Shown here: positions 36,795 through 44,133 of the stretch, piece by piece
Layout of the letters: the number at the start of each line of letters is the position of its first letter
How positions within the stretch are numbered: the first letter of the stretch is position 1
DNA from: an uncultured Collinsella sp.
GTDB taxonomy: Bacteria > Actinomycetota > Coriobacteriia > Coriobacteriales > Coriobacteriaceae
Assembly: GCA_900554595.1 (NCBI GenBank)
Contig: USHZ01000002.1
Coordinates: 1 to 44,133 of the forward strand
DNA: 44,133 nt
Reading direction: 5' to 3'
Position numbers and translations under genes: made by a program
Notes under the pieces: model-generated
What the model saw: only the letters and a program-made list of their open reading frames with translations
Databases searched by the model: none
What the model was told of the DNA's origin: nothing

Positions 36795-38216
36795 ATGACC
36801 AACCCCATGCAGTTCCCCGACGGCTTTGTGTTTGGCGGCGCCACCGCCGCTTACCAGGTTGAGGGCGAGACCCGCACGCACGGCAAGGGCAAAGTGCCCT
36901 GGGACGATTTCCTGGCTGCTCAGGGTCGCTTCTCCCCCGACCCCGCAAGCGATTTCTACAACAAGTACCCGGTCGACATCGACCTGTGCCAGCGCTTCGG
37001 CATCAACGGTATTCGTGTCTCCATCGCTTGGAGCCGTATCTTCCCCAGTGGCACCGGCGAGATTAACCCCGAGGGCGTCGCTTTCTATCACGAGCTTTTC
37101 GCCACCTGCAACAAAGCTGGCGTTATCCCCTATGTCACGCTCGATCACTTTGACACGCCCGAGGCCTTCTATCAGGACGGCGGCGAGGGATTCCTGACGC
37201 GCACGACCATCGACGCCTTTGTCGAGTACGCCAAGTTCTGCTTTGCCGAGTTCACCGAGGTCAAGCACTGGTTTACCTTTAACGAGATTCCCGCAACCGC
37301 CGAGGGCAGCTTTATCGTCGGCAACTGGCCGCACGGCGAGAAGTATCGCCTGGACAAGGCCTTCCAGCTCATGCACAACATGATGGTGGCCCACGCCAAG
37401 GCTGTCGTCGCCTTCCATGAGGGCGGCTTTGAGGGCGAGATCGGCATTGTCCAGAACCTGGAGCCCAAGTATCCCCTCGACCCCAACAACGCCGCCGACT
37501 GCGAGGCAGCTCGCATGGCCGACGTCATCAACAACCGCTGGGTACTCGACGCCACCTTCCGCGGCCACTATGCAGCCGACACCATGGAGGCTGCGACCAA
37601 GCTGGCCCATATCGCCGGCGGCGAGCTCGACGTCCGCGACGAGGACATCGCCGCGCTGACCGCCGCGCTCCCCTACAACGATTGCCTGGGTGTCAACACC
37701 TACAAGTGCCAGTTCCTGCGTGCCGCCGAGGGCGAAAACGACATCAACCACAATGGCACCGGCGACAAGGGCTCCTCGCGCTGGTTCCTCAAGGGCGTGG
37801 GCGAGTCATGCGTGCGCGAAGGCGTACCCACCACCGACTGGGACTGGATTATCTATCCCGAGGGCCTCTACGACCTGCTGCTCCGCATTAAGAACGATTA
37901 CCCCAACTACAAGAAGATCTACATCACCGAGAACGGCATGGGCTATAAGGACGACTTTGAGGACGGCTTTATCGACGATGCCCCTCGCATCGACTATATG
38001 CGTCAGCATCTCGCGTGGATCCTCAAGGCAATCGACGGCGGCGTAAACGTCGACGGCTACTTTGTGTGGTCGCTGCAGGACCAGTTCTCCTGGACCAACG
38101 GCTATAACAAACGTTACGGCCTGTTCTACATCGACTTTGAGACCCAGAAGCGCTATCCCAAGGCGAGCGCGTACTGGTACAAGAACGTCGCGGAGACCGG
38201 CCTGCTCATGGCCTAG
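36795..38216 (+). CDS. lacG: 6-phospho-beta-galactosidase, module 2
   Basis: The 473-residue family 1 glycoside hydrolase has the acid/base Glu in WFTFNEI and the nucleophile Glu in ITENGMG. Its FSWTNGYNKRYG keeps the Ser-Trp-x5-Lys-x-Tyr phosphate-binding pattern. It is a close paralogue of the enzyme at 31959, with differences around the acid/base region (EIPATAEGSFIVGNWPHG against EIWADASNTYIEGTFPGG). This could reflect a different aglycone. ATG 36795 has AAAGGA upstream. It ends before a strong terminator and the hairpin array. Confidence 0.93.
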   Translation: MTNPMQFPDGFVFGGATAAYQVEGETRTHGKGKVPWDDFLAAQGRFSPDPASDFYNKYPVDIDLCQRFGINGIRVSIAWSRIFPSGTGEINPEGVAFYHELFATCNKAGVIPYVTLDHFDTPEAFYQDGGEGFLTRTTIDAFVEYAKFCFAEFTEVKHWFTFNEIPATAEGSFIVGNWPHGEKYRLDKAFQLMHNMMVAHAKAVVAFHEGGFEGEIGIVQNLEPKYPLDPNNAADCEAARMADVINNRWVLDATFRGHYAADTMEAATKLAHIAGGELDVRDEDIAALTAALPYNDCLGVNTYKCQFLRAAEGENDINHNGTGDKGSSRWFLKGVGESCVREGVPTTDWDWIIYPEGLYDLLLRIKNDYPNYKKIYITENGMGYKDDFEDGFIDDAPRIDYMRQHLAWILKAIDGGVNVDGYFVWSLQDQFSWTNGYNKRYGLFYIDFETQKRYPKASAYWYKNVAETGLLMA

Positions 38217-38239
38217 TTTCCGCCGCATACCCCCTGTCG

Positions 38240-38283
38240 GCCGCATGTGAGCCCCTCCACGGGTTCGCATGCGGCTTTTTTGT
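38240..38283 (+). terminator. Intrinsic terminator after lac module 2
   Basis: GCCGCATGTGAGCCC pairs with GGGTTCGCATGCGGC (two mismatches), followed by TTTTTTTG. Confidence 0.85.
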
Positions 38284-38307
38284 TGTGGCTCGGCCCGAGC
38301 AGGCCGT

Positions 38308-38611
38308 TTGTCTCGATCTGTAACATCTAGCAGGGATTTTCGGCCCCAATTGTTACAGATTGAGATGAACGGGGGCACCCGGTTCGAAATATCTTGATCT
38401 GTAACATCTGACTTGCTTTTGGCCGTCTAACTGTTACAGATCAAGACAAAGATGACGGCTGGGTAGACAAAATCTCGATCTGTAACACCTAGCCGAGTTT
38501 TTCGGTCCTAGCTGTTACAGATTGAGACAAATGCACGGGCCGATTCCCTCAATCTAAATCTGTAACATCTAGTTGGTTATTTCACCCTTAACTGTTACAG
38601 ATTGAGACAAT
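38308..38611. repeat. Tandem array of four hairpin repeats (copies B-E)
   Basis: Four palindromes of about 60 bp begin near 38311, 38392, 38474 and 38551, about 80 bp apart. Each has the arms ATCTGTAACA and TGTTACAGAT with flanking TCTCGA / TTGAGA, and a variable loop of roughly 25-30 nt. In copy C the flanking bases change to CTTG / CAAG with pairing kept. They lie between convergent lacG and lacR. Spacers between copies are unrelated and there are no cas genes. Confidence 0.85.
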
Positions 38612-38727
38612 TTGATAGTGGAGTCCTCATTTGCGCGTCATATCGCGTAGCGCTGACGCGCTGATTCCCACAATGACAGGAGGCAAAAGTCCTCCCGCAG
38701 CGCTTGTTGGCAATCCCGTAGCGTTAG
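38612..38727. other. Intergenic remainder downstream of lacR
   Basis: No gene or strong terminator is seen here. Short GC-rich palindromic patches (GCGTAGCGCTGACGCGC) are present. Confidence 0.3.
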
Positions 38728-39492
38728 CTAGCAAATGACCTGCGTGTGCTCTTCGATGGCAGTGCGGTCCTCGGCGGCGATACCCGGCTCGCACACCACG
38801 GCGTCCAAATTGTCCAGGCGGCAGAAGGTATAGAAGTCGCGCTTGCCGATCTTGCTGGAGTCGGCGATCAGATAGCGCGAGTCTGCCTTGCTAAAAGCGA
38901 GCTGCTGGATACGGCCCTCATCCATGTTAGACGTAGACACGTCGCCATCCAGAATGCCGTTGGCGCCGATAAACGCCGCATCGATGCCCAGCGCGCGAAG
39001 GGTATCCTCGGCCGTTGGTCCCACAAAAGCGGCGGTGCGGCGACGGTACATACCGCCCACGAGGCACAAGTCGCAGTCCTCGCGCGCCTCGAGCAGGTTA
39101 AACACCGAAAGCGAATTGGTCACAATGCGCAGGCGAAACGCCGGCAGCATCGAGGCCATCTGCTCAACCGTGGTGCCCGTACCCAAAAAGATGGTCGAGT
39201 CTTCCTCGATAAGCTCCACAGCACGGCGCGCAATCTGCAGCTTTTCCTCGGCATGCTTAGTTCGCTTTTCGCTGTGCGAATACTCATGGCGCAGCATAGC
39301 GTGCGGACGGCCCTGTGCACTGCGGGCTCCGCCGTGCACGCGCTCGATCTCGCCTAGGCTCGCAAGCTCCTCAAGGTCGCGGCGAATCGTCATGTCCGAA
39401 ACGCCCAGCGCATCAGAAATCTCTTTGACCGAGACCGTGCCCTGCTCCTCGAGCAGCTGCCGAACCTTATCCTGTCGCTCCGCCTTGATCAT
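38728..39492 (-). CDS. lacR: DeoR-family regulator, LacR-like
   Basis: The 254-residue protein has a DeoR winged helix (RQDKVRQLLEEQGTVSVKEI, GVSDMTIRRDLEELASLGEIERVHGGAR) and a sugar-phosphate sensing domain (IFLGTGTTVEQMA, IVTNSLSVF, LVGGMYRRRTAAFVGP, LIADSSKIGKRDF). The length and motifs fit LacR, which senses tagatose-6-phosphate in Gram-positive lac operons. It is divergent from the Gat-type PTS genes. GTTC/GAAC palindromes near its own promoter, before the gat genes and before lacA suggest it controls all three. ATG 39492 has AAAGGAG upstream. Confidence 0.87.
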   Translation of the reverse strand: MIKAERQDKVRQLLEEQGTVSVKEISDALGVSDMTIRRDLEELASLGEIERVHGGARSAQGRPHAMLRHEYSHSEKRTKHAEEKLQIARRAVELIEEDSTIFLGTGTTVEQMASMLPAFRLRIVTNSLSVFNLLEAREDCDLCLVGGMYRRRTAAFVGPTAEDTLRALGIDAAFIGANGILDGDVSTSNMDEGRIQQLAFSKADSRYLIADSSKIGKRDFYTFCRLDNLDAVVCEPGIAAEDRTAIEEHTQVIC

Positions 39493-39513
39493 TTTTACTC
39501 CTTTGAGTGGTTT

Positions 39514-39538
39514 TGTTCGCATTTATAGTAATCGAACA
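39514..39538 (-). promoter_or_regulatory. Candidate lacR promoter and autoregulatory operator
   Basis: TGTTCG (39514-39519) and CGAACA (39533-39538) form an inverted repeat spanning a TATAAA -10-like box (39522-39527, reverse strand). Binding here would block lacR transcription. Confidence 0.5.
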
Positions 39539-39554
39539 GTTATGTTCACTCTCC

Positions 39555-39584
39555 CCAAACGGTCGGTTTTTCCCGGTGAACGGT
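39555..39584 (-). promoter_or_regulatory. 21-bp phased direct repeat between lacR and gatA
   Basis: On the reverse strand ACCGTTCAC (39584-39576) and ACCGTTTGG (39563-39555), start-to-start 21 bp, just upstream of the presumed lacR -35. Confidence 0.62.
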
Positions 39585-39733
39585 AGGATAGTAAACGCCA
39601 AACGTTGAATATCAAATGTATCCGACGCATCAACTTCAGCTATACATAGGCAAAAAGCTGCGATTTTAAAATTATTTCAGTCCAATGCGCCTCAATAAAG
39701 CAAATTGAACTTTACCGAACAATTGAAAACAGA

Positions 39734-39762
39734 TTGACACACTAATTCTCTTAGACTTAAAT
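39734..39762 (+). promoter_or_regulatory. Promoter of the gat PTS operon
   Basis: A perfect -35 TTGACA (39734-39739), a 17-bp spacer and TTAAAT (39757-39762). The box TTCGAACACATTCGA (39786-39800) lies near the expected start of transcription, a repressor position. Confidence 0.6.
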
Positions 39763-39828
39763 TACAGGCGACTTAAACAAACAGATTCGAACACATTCGA
39801 TCTGCATGGAACGGAAGGAGTTGCAGAC

Positions 39829-40320
39829 ATGTCCGCAAAGAGCAATCTGTTCTTCGAAGACACCGTGTTTGTTTGCGACCGCACCACGCAAGAAGAGGTC
39901 TTTACCGAGATCGCCAATAAGCTGTCACTCAAAAACTATGTGGCACCCGCGTTTTTGGAGAACATCATCGAGCGCGAAAAGGGTTATCCCACCGGCATGG
40001 ATATGTCCGTCGTCGACCCCGAGTTGCCTAGCTTTGCCGTTCCTCACACCGAGGTCGAGTTCGTTCACACCCGTCGCATCGTCCCCGTCAAGCTGACGAC
40101 CCCCGTCGAGTGGCACTCCATGATCGACCCTTCGCAGACCTTCCCCGTCTCGTTCCTGTTCATGATTCTCAACGACGACAAGGAGGCCCAGGTGGGCATC
40201 CTCGCCAAGATCATGGACTTCGTTAACGCTCTTGGCACCGATCGCGTCAAGGAGCTGTTCTCCATGACCGACACCAAGGCCATCTATCAATTCTTGGTCG
40301 ACAACTTCCCTGCCGACTAG
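39829..40320 (+). CDS. gatA: PTS galactitol-type EIIA
   Basis: The 163-residue EIIA belongs to the fructose/mannitol/galactitol fold. The presumed phosphorylated His is in SFAVPHTEVEF, and the leading GYPTGMDM segment resembles GatA. It takes phosphate from HPr for the EIIB encoded 53 nt downstream. ATG 39829 has AAGGAG upstream. It is the first gene of an EIIA-EIIB-EIIC operon. Confidence 0.9.
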   Translation: MSAKSNLFFEDTVFVCDRTTQEEVFTEIANKLSLKNYVAPAFLENIIEREKGYPTGMDMSVVDPELPSFAVPHTEVEFVHTRRIVPVKLTTPVEWHSMIDPSQTFPVSFLFMILNDDKEAQVGILAKIMDFVNALGTDRVKELFSMTDTKAIYQFLVDNFPAD

Positions 40321-40373
40321 CCAATCACTTTTAGGAATCCGCGGGACACCCCGCATAGAGAAAGGAATTTATC

Positions 40374-40679
40374 ATGATTAAGGTTCTCGCAGCTTGTGGC
40401 GCCGGTGTTAACTCCAGCCACCAGATCAAGGACGCCATCGAGTCCGAGTTCAAGAATCGCGGCTACAACCTGCACTGCGACGCCGTGATGATCAAGGACG
40501 TCAACGAGGAGATGCTCTCTCAGTACGACATCTTCGCACAGATCGCCAAGACCGACTTTGGCTTTGAGGTTAAGACCCCGATCGTCGACGCCGGCCCGAT
40601 TCTCTATCGCATGCCTGCCATGGCTAAGCCGGTTTACGACAAGATTGAGGCCATTATCAAGGAAAAGGGTCTCAACTAA
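40374..40679 (+). CDS. gatB: PTS galactitol-type EIIB
   Basis: The 101-residue EIIB has the phosphorylated Cys8 in VLAACGAGVNSS, as in GatB. ATG 40374 has AAAGGAA upstream. A terminator-like hairpin follows before the EIIC gene. Confidence 0.9.
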   Translation: MIKVLAACGAGVNSSHQIKDAIESEFKNRGYNLHCDAVMIKDVNEEMLSQYDIFAQIAKTDFGFEVKTPIVDAGPILYRMPAMAKPVYDKIEAIIKEKGLN

Positions 40680-40716
40680 TCTTTTGCAGCTTCGCTCTGC
40701 ACAATCTTTGGCTTTT

Positions 40717-40753
40717 AGGAAGATGACGACCGGGAACGGCATCTTCCTTTTTT
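40717..40753 (+). terminator. Terminator-like hairpin between EIIB and EIIC
   Basis: AGGAAGATG (40717-40725) pairs with CATCTTCCT (40740-40748), continuing into a T6 run. It looks like a true intrinsic terminator inside the operon, so EIIC expression may depend on read-through. Confidence 0.65.
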
Positions 40754-40800
40754 AAAGCAACATACGGAAAAGGAAATTCTCTTATCGGAAAGAGGGAGAC

Positions 40801-42324
40801 ATGGACGCAGTTATCGGGTTTGCTAACGCCGTTTTTCAGCCGCTGATCGACCTTGGCGCAGCCCCTATGATGACCATCGTTTTGACGGTTATTGCCCTTC
40901 TCTTCAAAGTTAAGTTTACCAAGGCCCTCGAGGGCGGTCTTAAGCTCGGTATCGCCATTACCGGCATCGGCGCCATCATCAACATTCTGACGACGGCCTT
41001 CTCGAGCGCCATGACGACGTTCGTTGAGTCCACCGGCCTTCAGCTCACCGTCACCGATGTGGGTTGGGCACCGCTGGCCACCATCACCTGGGGCTCTCCC
41101 TACACTCTGTACTTCCTGATGGTGCTCGTCATCGTCAACATCGTGATGATCGTGCTCGCCAAGACCAACACCATCGACGTCGACATCTTTGACGTTTGGC
41201 ACCTCGCCTTTGTCGGCCTTGCCTGCATCTACTTTGGCGCCAACATCGTCGTCGCCACACTGCTCGTTGTCTTCGTCGGCGTTATGAAGATCATGAACTC
41301 CGACCTCATGAAGCCCACGTTCAACGATCTTTTGGGTGCTCCCGAGGAGAACCCCATGACCACGACTCACATGAACTACATGATGAACCCGCTGGCCATG
41401 CTGCTCAACAAGATCATCGACAAGGTGCTCCCCTTCCTCGATAAGTACGACTTCGATGCTGCCAAGCTCAACAACATGATCGGCTTCTGGGGCTCCAAGT
41501 TTGCTATTGGTATCTACCTGGGCGTCTTCGTCGGTCTGCTTTCGCACCAGACCCCGCAGCAGATCTGCACGCTCGCCTTTACCGCCGCAACCTGCCTCGA
41601 GCTGTTCTCGATGATCGGTTCTTGGTTCATCGCAGCCGTTGAGCCGCTGTCTCAGGGCATCTCCGACTTTGCCAACAACAGCAAGTGGCTCCAGGGCCGC
41701 ACCCTCAACGTCGGCCTCGACTGGCCCTTCATCGCCGGCCGCGCCGAGATCTGGGCTGCCGCCAACATCCTTGCCCCCATCATGTTGGGTGAGGCTCTGC
41801 TGCTCGCCAACGTTCCCTGCCCCCTCTCCCCGACTGGTACTTGGAACGGCCTGCTGCCGCTCGGCGGCATCATCGCCATGGGTCTGACGCCGGCACTGCT
41901 CGTCGTTACCCGCGGCCGCGTGATTCGCATGGTCGTTATCGGTGCCGTCCTGCTGCCCGTCTTCCTGGGCGCCGGCACCCTTGTCGCCGACTTCGTCACC
42001 TTTACCGCTAAGACCGTCGGCGCTTTCCCCGATGGCGTTACCGGCCTGATCTCTCAGACCACCATGGAAGGACCTGTCGAGAAGTTCCTGGCTTTCTTCG
42101 TGGGCAAGGCGACCACGGGCGATGTGACCATGATCATCGCCACCGTCGTTGCTATCGTCGTGTACGTCGCGCTCTTCGCTTGGTATCGCAAGCAGATGAT
42201 CGCCCGTAACATCGAGTACGCGAAGCAGGATAAGTGCACCCTCTCGCCGCTCACCACCGGCAAGTTTACCGAGGAGGACCTCAAGGCTGCCAAGGAAGCC
42301 GAGTCCGCAAAGGCAAACGCCTAA
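40801..42324 (+). CDS. gatC: PTS galactitol-type EIIC
   Basis: The 507-residue polytopic membrane protein is of the Gat EIIC family (DLGAAPMMTIVLTVIALLF at the N-terminus, FGANIVVATLLV, LTPALLVVTRGRVIRM). It has a charged cytoplasmic C-terminal tail rich in Lys/Glu/Ala. It is the sugar channel of the EIIABC system. No galactitol-1-phosphate dehydrogenase (gatD) is present, and the flanking lacR and galM suggest galactose rather than galactitol as substrate (inference). ATG 40801 has GAGGGAGA upstream. Confidence 0.9.
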   Translation: MDAVIGFANAVFQPLIDLGAAPMMTIVLTVIALLFKVKFTKALEGGLKLGIAITGIGAIINILTTAFSSAMTTFVESTGLQLTVTDVGWAPLATITWGSPYTLYFLMVLVIVNIVMIVLAKTNTIDVDIFDVWHLAFVGLACIYFGANIVVATLLVVFVGVMKIMNSDLMKPTFNDLLGAPEENPMTTTHMNYMMNPLAMLLNKIIDKVLPFLDKYDFDAAKLNNMIGFWGSKFAIGIYLGVFVGLLSHQTPQQICTLAFTAATCLELFSMIGSWFIAAVEPLSQGISDFANNSKWLQGRTLNVGLDWPFIAGRAEIWAAANILAPIMLGEALLLANVPCPLSPTGTWNGLLPLGGIIAMGLTPALLVVTRGRVIRMVVIGAVLLPVFLGAGTLVADFVTFTAKTVGAFPDGVTGLISQTTMEGPVEKFLAFFVGKATTGDVTMIIATVVAIVVYVALFAWYRKQMIARNIEYAKQDKCTLSPLTTGKFTEEDLKAAKEAESAKANA

Positions 42325-42348
42325 CTCATTGCCACATATCCCCTGTGG

Positions 42349-42383
42349 AAGAAACCCGTCGCATCCCGGCGGGTTTCTTTTTG
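42349..42383 (+). terminator. Intrinsic terminator after gatC
   Basis: GAAACCCG (42351-42358) pairs with CGGGTTTC (42370-42377), followed by TTTTTG. Confidence 0.82.
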
Positions 42384-42507
42384 TTTGTCCACAGTAAGTC
42401 AATCATCACTTTTTTGAGAAAAATACCCCCTGCTTTAGTGGGGTGTAGTGATAATCTCGCCTGTTCGCGCTACAGTTTGTCCGAAATACCTCGATGTTAG
42501 GAACCAA

Positions 42508-43560
42508 ATGATCACTTCCGAGCTTTTCGGCGCCGCGCCGTGCGGTACCCCCGTTCATCGCTACACCCTCAACGGGCCCGAGATCTGCGTTCGCATTATG
42601 GACTATGGCGCCACCGTGCTGGGTATCGATGTGCCCGACATTCCCGGCAACGTGCGCGATGTGGTGCTGGGCTTCGATAAGCTCGAGGATTACTTTGACA
42701 ACCCCGCCTGCTTTGGCGCGACCATCGGCCCCGTGGCCAACCGCACTGCGGGTGCCACGATCACCATCGACGGCACGGACTGGCATATGCCGGCCAACGA
42801 GGGCGCCAATAACCTGCACAGCGATCTTGAGCATGGTCTGCACAAGCGCGTATGGGATGTTGAACTCGACGAGGTCCACAATGCCGTGCGCATGACCACC
42901 TCGCTTGAGGATGGCGAGTTGGGTCTTCCCGGCAACCGCACCTTTACGGCCGTGTTTACCGTGACGCGCACCGGTTGTTTCCGTATCGAGTATGGCTGCG
43001 AGAGCGACCGCGCCACCTACGTGTCCATGACCAACCACACGTACTTTAACCTTGCCGGCCATAACGCTGGCATGGACTGCGAGCACTTCTTTGTCGCTAA
43101 CGCTGCCCACTACCTGCCCATTAACGAGCAGAACATCCCCACCGGCGAGATTGCTCCAGTCGAGGGAACACCGTTTGACTTTCGCGAGTTGCGCCCCGTC
43201 GCGCCTGGCATGGAGGCCGACGATCCGCAGATTAAGCAGGCCCGTGGCTACGATCACTGCTTGTGCATCGATGGCTATCAGTACGGCCGCAATCTGCGCC
43301 GCGCCCTGCATGTCGAGGAGATGTGGACCGGCCGCGAGCTGGACTACTACACCACCGCCCCGGGTGTGCAGCTCTACACCGGCAACTGGCTGGGCGACGA
43401 GCACGCCAAGGACGACGCCAACTATGGCTGGGGCGCCGGCTTTGCCCTCGAGGCCGAGATGTACCCCGACACGCCGCACCAGCCGCTCTTCCCGCAGGGC
43501 ATCGTGGGCCCGGGTCACCCCTACTGCAATGTGATCGAGCACCACTTTATGAGGCACTAA
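42508..43560 (+). CDS. galM: Aldose 1-epimerase (galactose mutarotase)
   Basis: The 350-residue enzyme interconverts alpha- and beta-galactose so that galactokinase receives its preferred anomer. GalM landmarks include the N-terminal RIMDYGATVLGIDVPD, VVLGFDKLEDY, ATIGPVANRTAGA, NEGANNLHSD, the catalytic His in SMTNHTYFNLAGH and the acidic region GFALEAEMYPDTPHQP. ATG 42508 has TAGGAA upstream. It stands alone between two terminators, unlike LacX, which lies in the lac cluster. Confidence 0.92.
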   Translation: MITSELFGAAPCGTPVHRYTLNGPEICVRIMDYGATVLGIDVPDIPGNVRDVVLGFDKLEDYFDNPACFGATIGPVANRTAGATITIDGTDWHMPANEGANNLHSDLEHGLHKRVWDVELDEVHNAVRMTTSLEDGELGLPGNRTFTAVFTVTRTGCFRIEYGCESDRATYVSMTNHTYFNLAGHNAGMDCEHFFVANAAHYLPINEQNIPTGEIAPVEGTPFDFRELRPVAPGMEADDPQIKQARGYDHCLCIDGYQYGRNLRRALHVEEMWTGRELDYYTTAPGVQLYTGNWLGDEHAKDDANYGWGAGFALEAEMYPDTPHQPLFPQGIVGPGHPYCNVIEHHFMRH

Positions 43561-43586
43561 ACCCACAACGCGACATGTCGCACAGT

Positions 43587-43625
43587 AGCGCCCGCCGGTA
43601 CCTCCGCCGACGGGCGCTTTTTCAT
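43587..43625 (+). terminator. Intrinsic terminator after galM
   Basis: Stem AGCGCCCG...CGGGCGCT with an inner CCGCCGG-type extension, followed by TTTTT. It resembles the galT terminator. Confidence 0.83.
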
Positions 43626-43667
43626 CTTTTGGGCTCATTTTCGCTGTGACTGTATGGGTTACATATC

Positions 43668-43820
43668 AAAACTATGCCCATTTACTACGTTTAGCCCGGG
43701 ATGCTCGACCATGCACCGGTTTTTGTTAAATTCGCGAGCCGTCTACCTGCGGTTTTGTTTTTCTCAAATTCGACATGCTCGGCGATAGCCGATCAAACGT
43801 AGTAAATGGGCATAGTTTTT
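43668..43820. repeat. 153-bp inverted-repeat element, copy 2
   Basis: Arms 43668-43692 and 43795-43819 are complements containing GCCCATTTACTACGTTT. The interior has CTACCTGCGGTTTTGTTTTT, the reverse complement of part of copy 1 (27887-28042). Confidence 0.65.
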
Positions 43821-43885
43821 GACAGGCGGCATCGCATGCGTCTCTCGCAAGGGCAAAATGATCCGTTTTCCTCTGTCCCCAAGGA

Positions 43886-44133
43886 TCAGTTGAACAGATT
43901 GTCGATGAGGTCGGGGGCGGAACTGGGGAGGTAGCGGATTTCTAGTTCGATGCCGAGCTCTTGCAGCTCTCTGAGAACAGCGACATCTGCATCGCTCACG
44001 GCAACCGCGGGCGTTATGGGGCGCTTTCCCTCCCCTGCCTGCATGTGACCGATGCTGATCTTGGTGATTGACACACCACCCTTAACCAGCGCGAGCGCAT
44101 CGGCGGGTGAGGCCACCATGATCAGAGTCCATT
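43886..44133 (-). CDS. PTS mannose/fructose/sorbose-family EIIB, C-terminal part
   Basis: The last 82 or so residues of a protein run off the right edge. WTLIMVASPADALALVKGGV, ISIGHMQAGEGKRPITPAVA and LGIELEIRYLPSS match the C-terminal half of Man-family EIIB proteins (AgaV/ManL/SorB type). The phosphorylated His lies in the missing N-terminal part. It probably belongs to another PTS locus to the right. The gene is convergent with galM. Confidence 0.75.
   Translation of the reverse strand, partial: WTLIMVASPADALALVKGGVSITKISIGHMQAGEGKRPITPAVAVSDADVAVLRELQELGIELEIRYLPSSAPDLIDNLFN

Noticed and set aside
38375..38400. tRNA-like GGTTCGAAAT
   Set aside because: No acceptor stem, anticodon arm or other tRNA features surround it.
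38308..38611. Possible CRISPR array
   Set aside because: Units are palindromes of about 60 bp whose conserved parts are the two arms, copies are only partly identical, spacing is 77-82 bp, and no cas gene is present.

Overview
The window looks like chromosomal DNA of a Collinsella-type gut anaerobe (Coriobacteriia, Actinomycetota). This is inferred from the GC-rich codon use, the fermentative gene set (pyruvate formate-lyase, flavodiiron protein), the many PTS systems and the dense intergenic palindromes. No rRNA or tRNA gene is visible, and no database search was possible.

Layout. 1-601 is the 3' part of a DegV-family gene. 1148-3536 is a pyruvate formate-lyase encoded as two polypeptides, with the glycyl-radical domain on its own 83-residue gene. 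4087-8758 is a MarR regulator plus a heterodimeric ABC exporter. 9327-10358 is a DAHP synthase. 10543-13555 is a BceAB-like ABC transporter. 13704-14681 is a Nudix-Vsr fusion. 15385-17381 is a class II (GatY-like) aldolase divergent from a DeoR regulator. 17448-18608 is a flavodiiron protein.

18690-44133 is a large galactose/lactose island. It holds LacI with galK-galT (Leloir pathway) and lacA-lacB-lacX-lacC (tagatose-6-phosphate pathway). A single lactose-type EIIA sits beside two paralogous modules, each a divergent LacI, a lactose-type EIICB and a 6-phospho-beta-galactosidase. A LacR-type DeoR regulator is divergent from a Gat-type EIIA-EIIB-EIIC, followed by galM. The start of another PTS locus (mannose-family EIIB) runs off the right edge. 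Imported lactose would be phosphorylated and cleaved by LacG. Galactose-6-phosphate would then pass through LacAB and LacC to tagatose-1,6-bisphosphate, which the aldolase at 15385-16242 may cleave. Free galactose can enter the Leloir pathway. No galE and no class I lacD is present.

The most unusual signals are these: (i) the split pyruvate formate-lyase; (ii) a direct repeat ACCGTTCAC with exact 21-bp spacing, resembling LytTR-type sites, in front of six sugar genes or operons; (iii) two 147/148-nt copies of a palindromic element whose stems differ in sequence but keep pairing, directly after the aroG-type gene and lacB; (iv) a tandem array of hairpins sharing one arm sequence, with another copy after the other lacG; (v) a Nudix-Vsr fusion; and (vi) clear LacI operators, including a 24-bp perfect palindrome.
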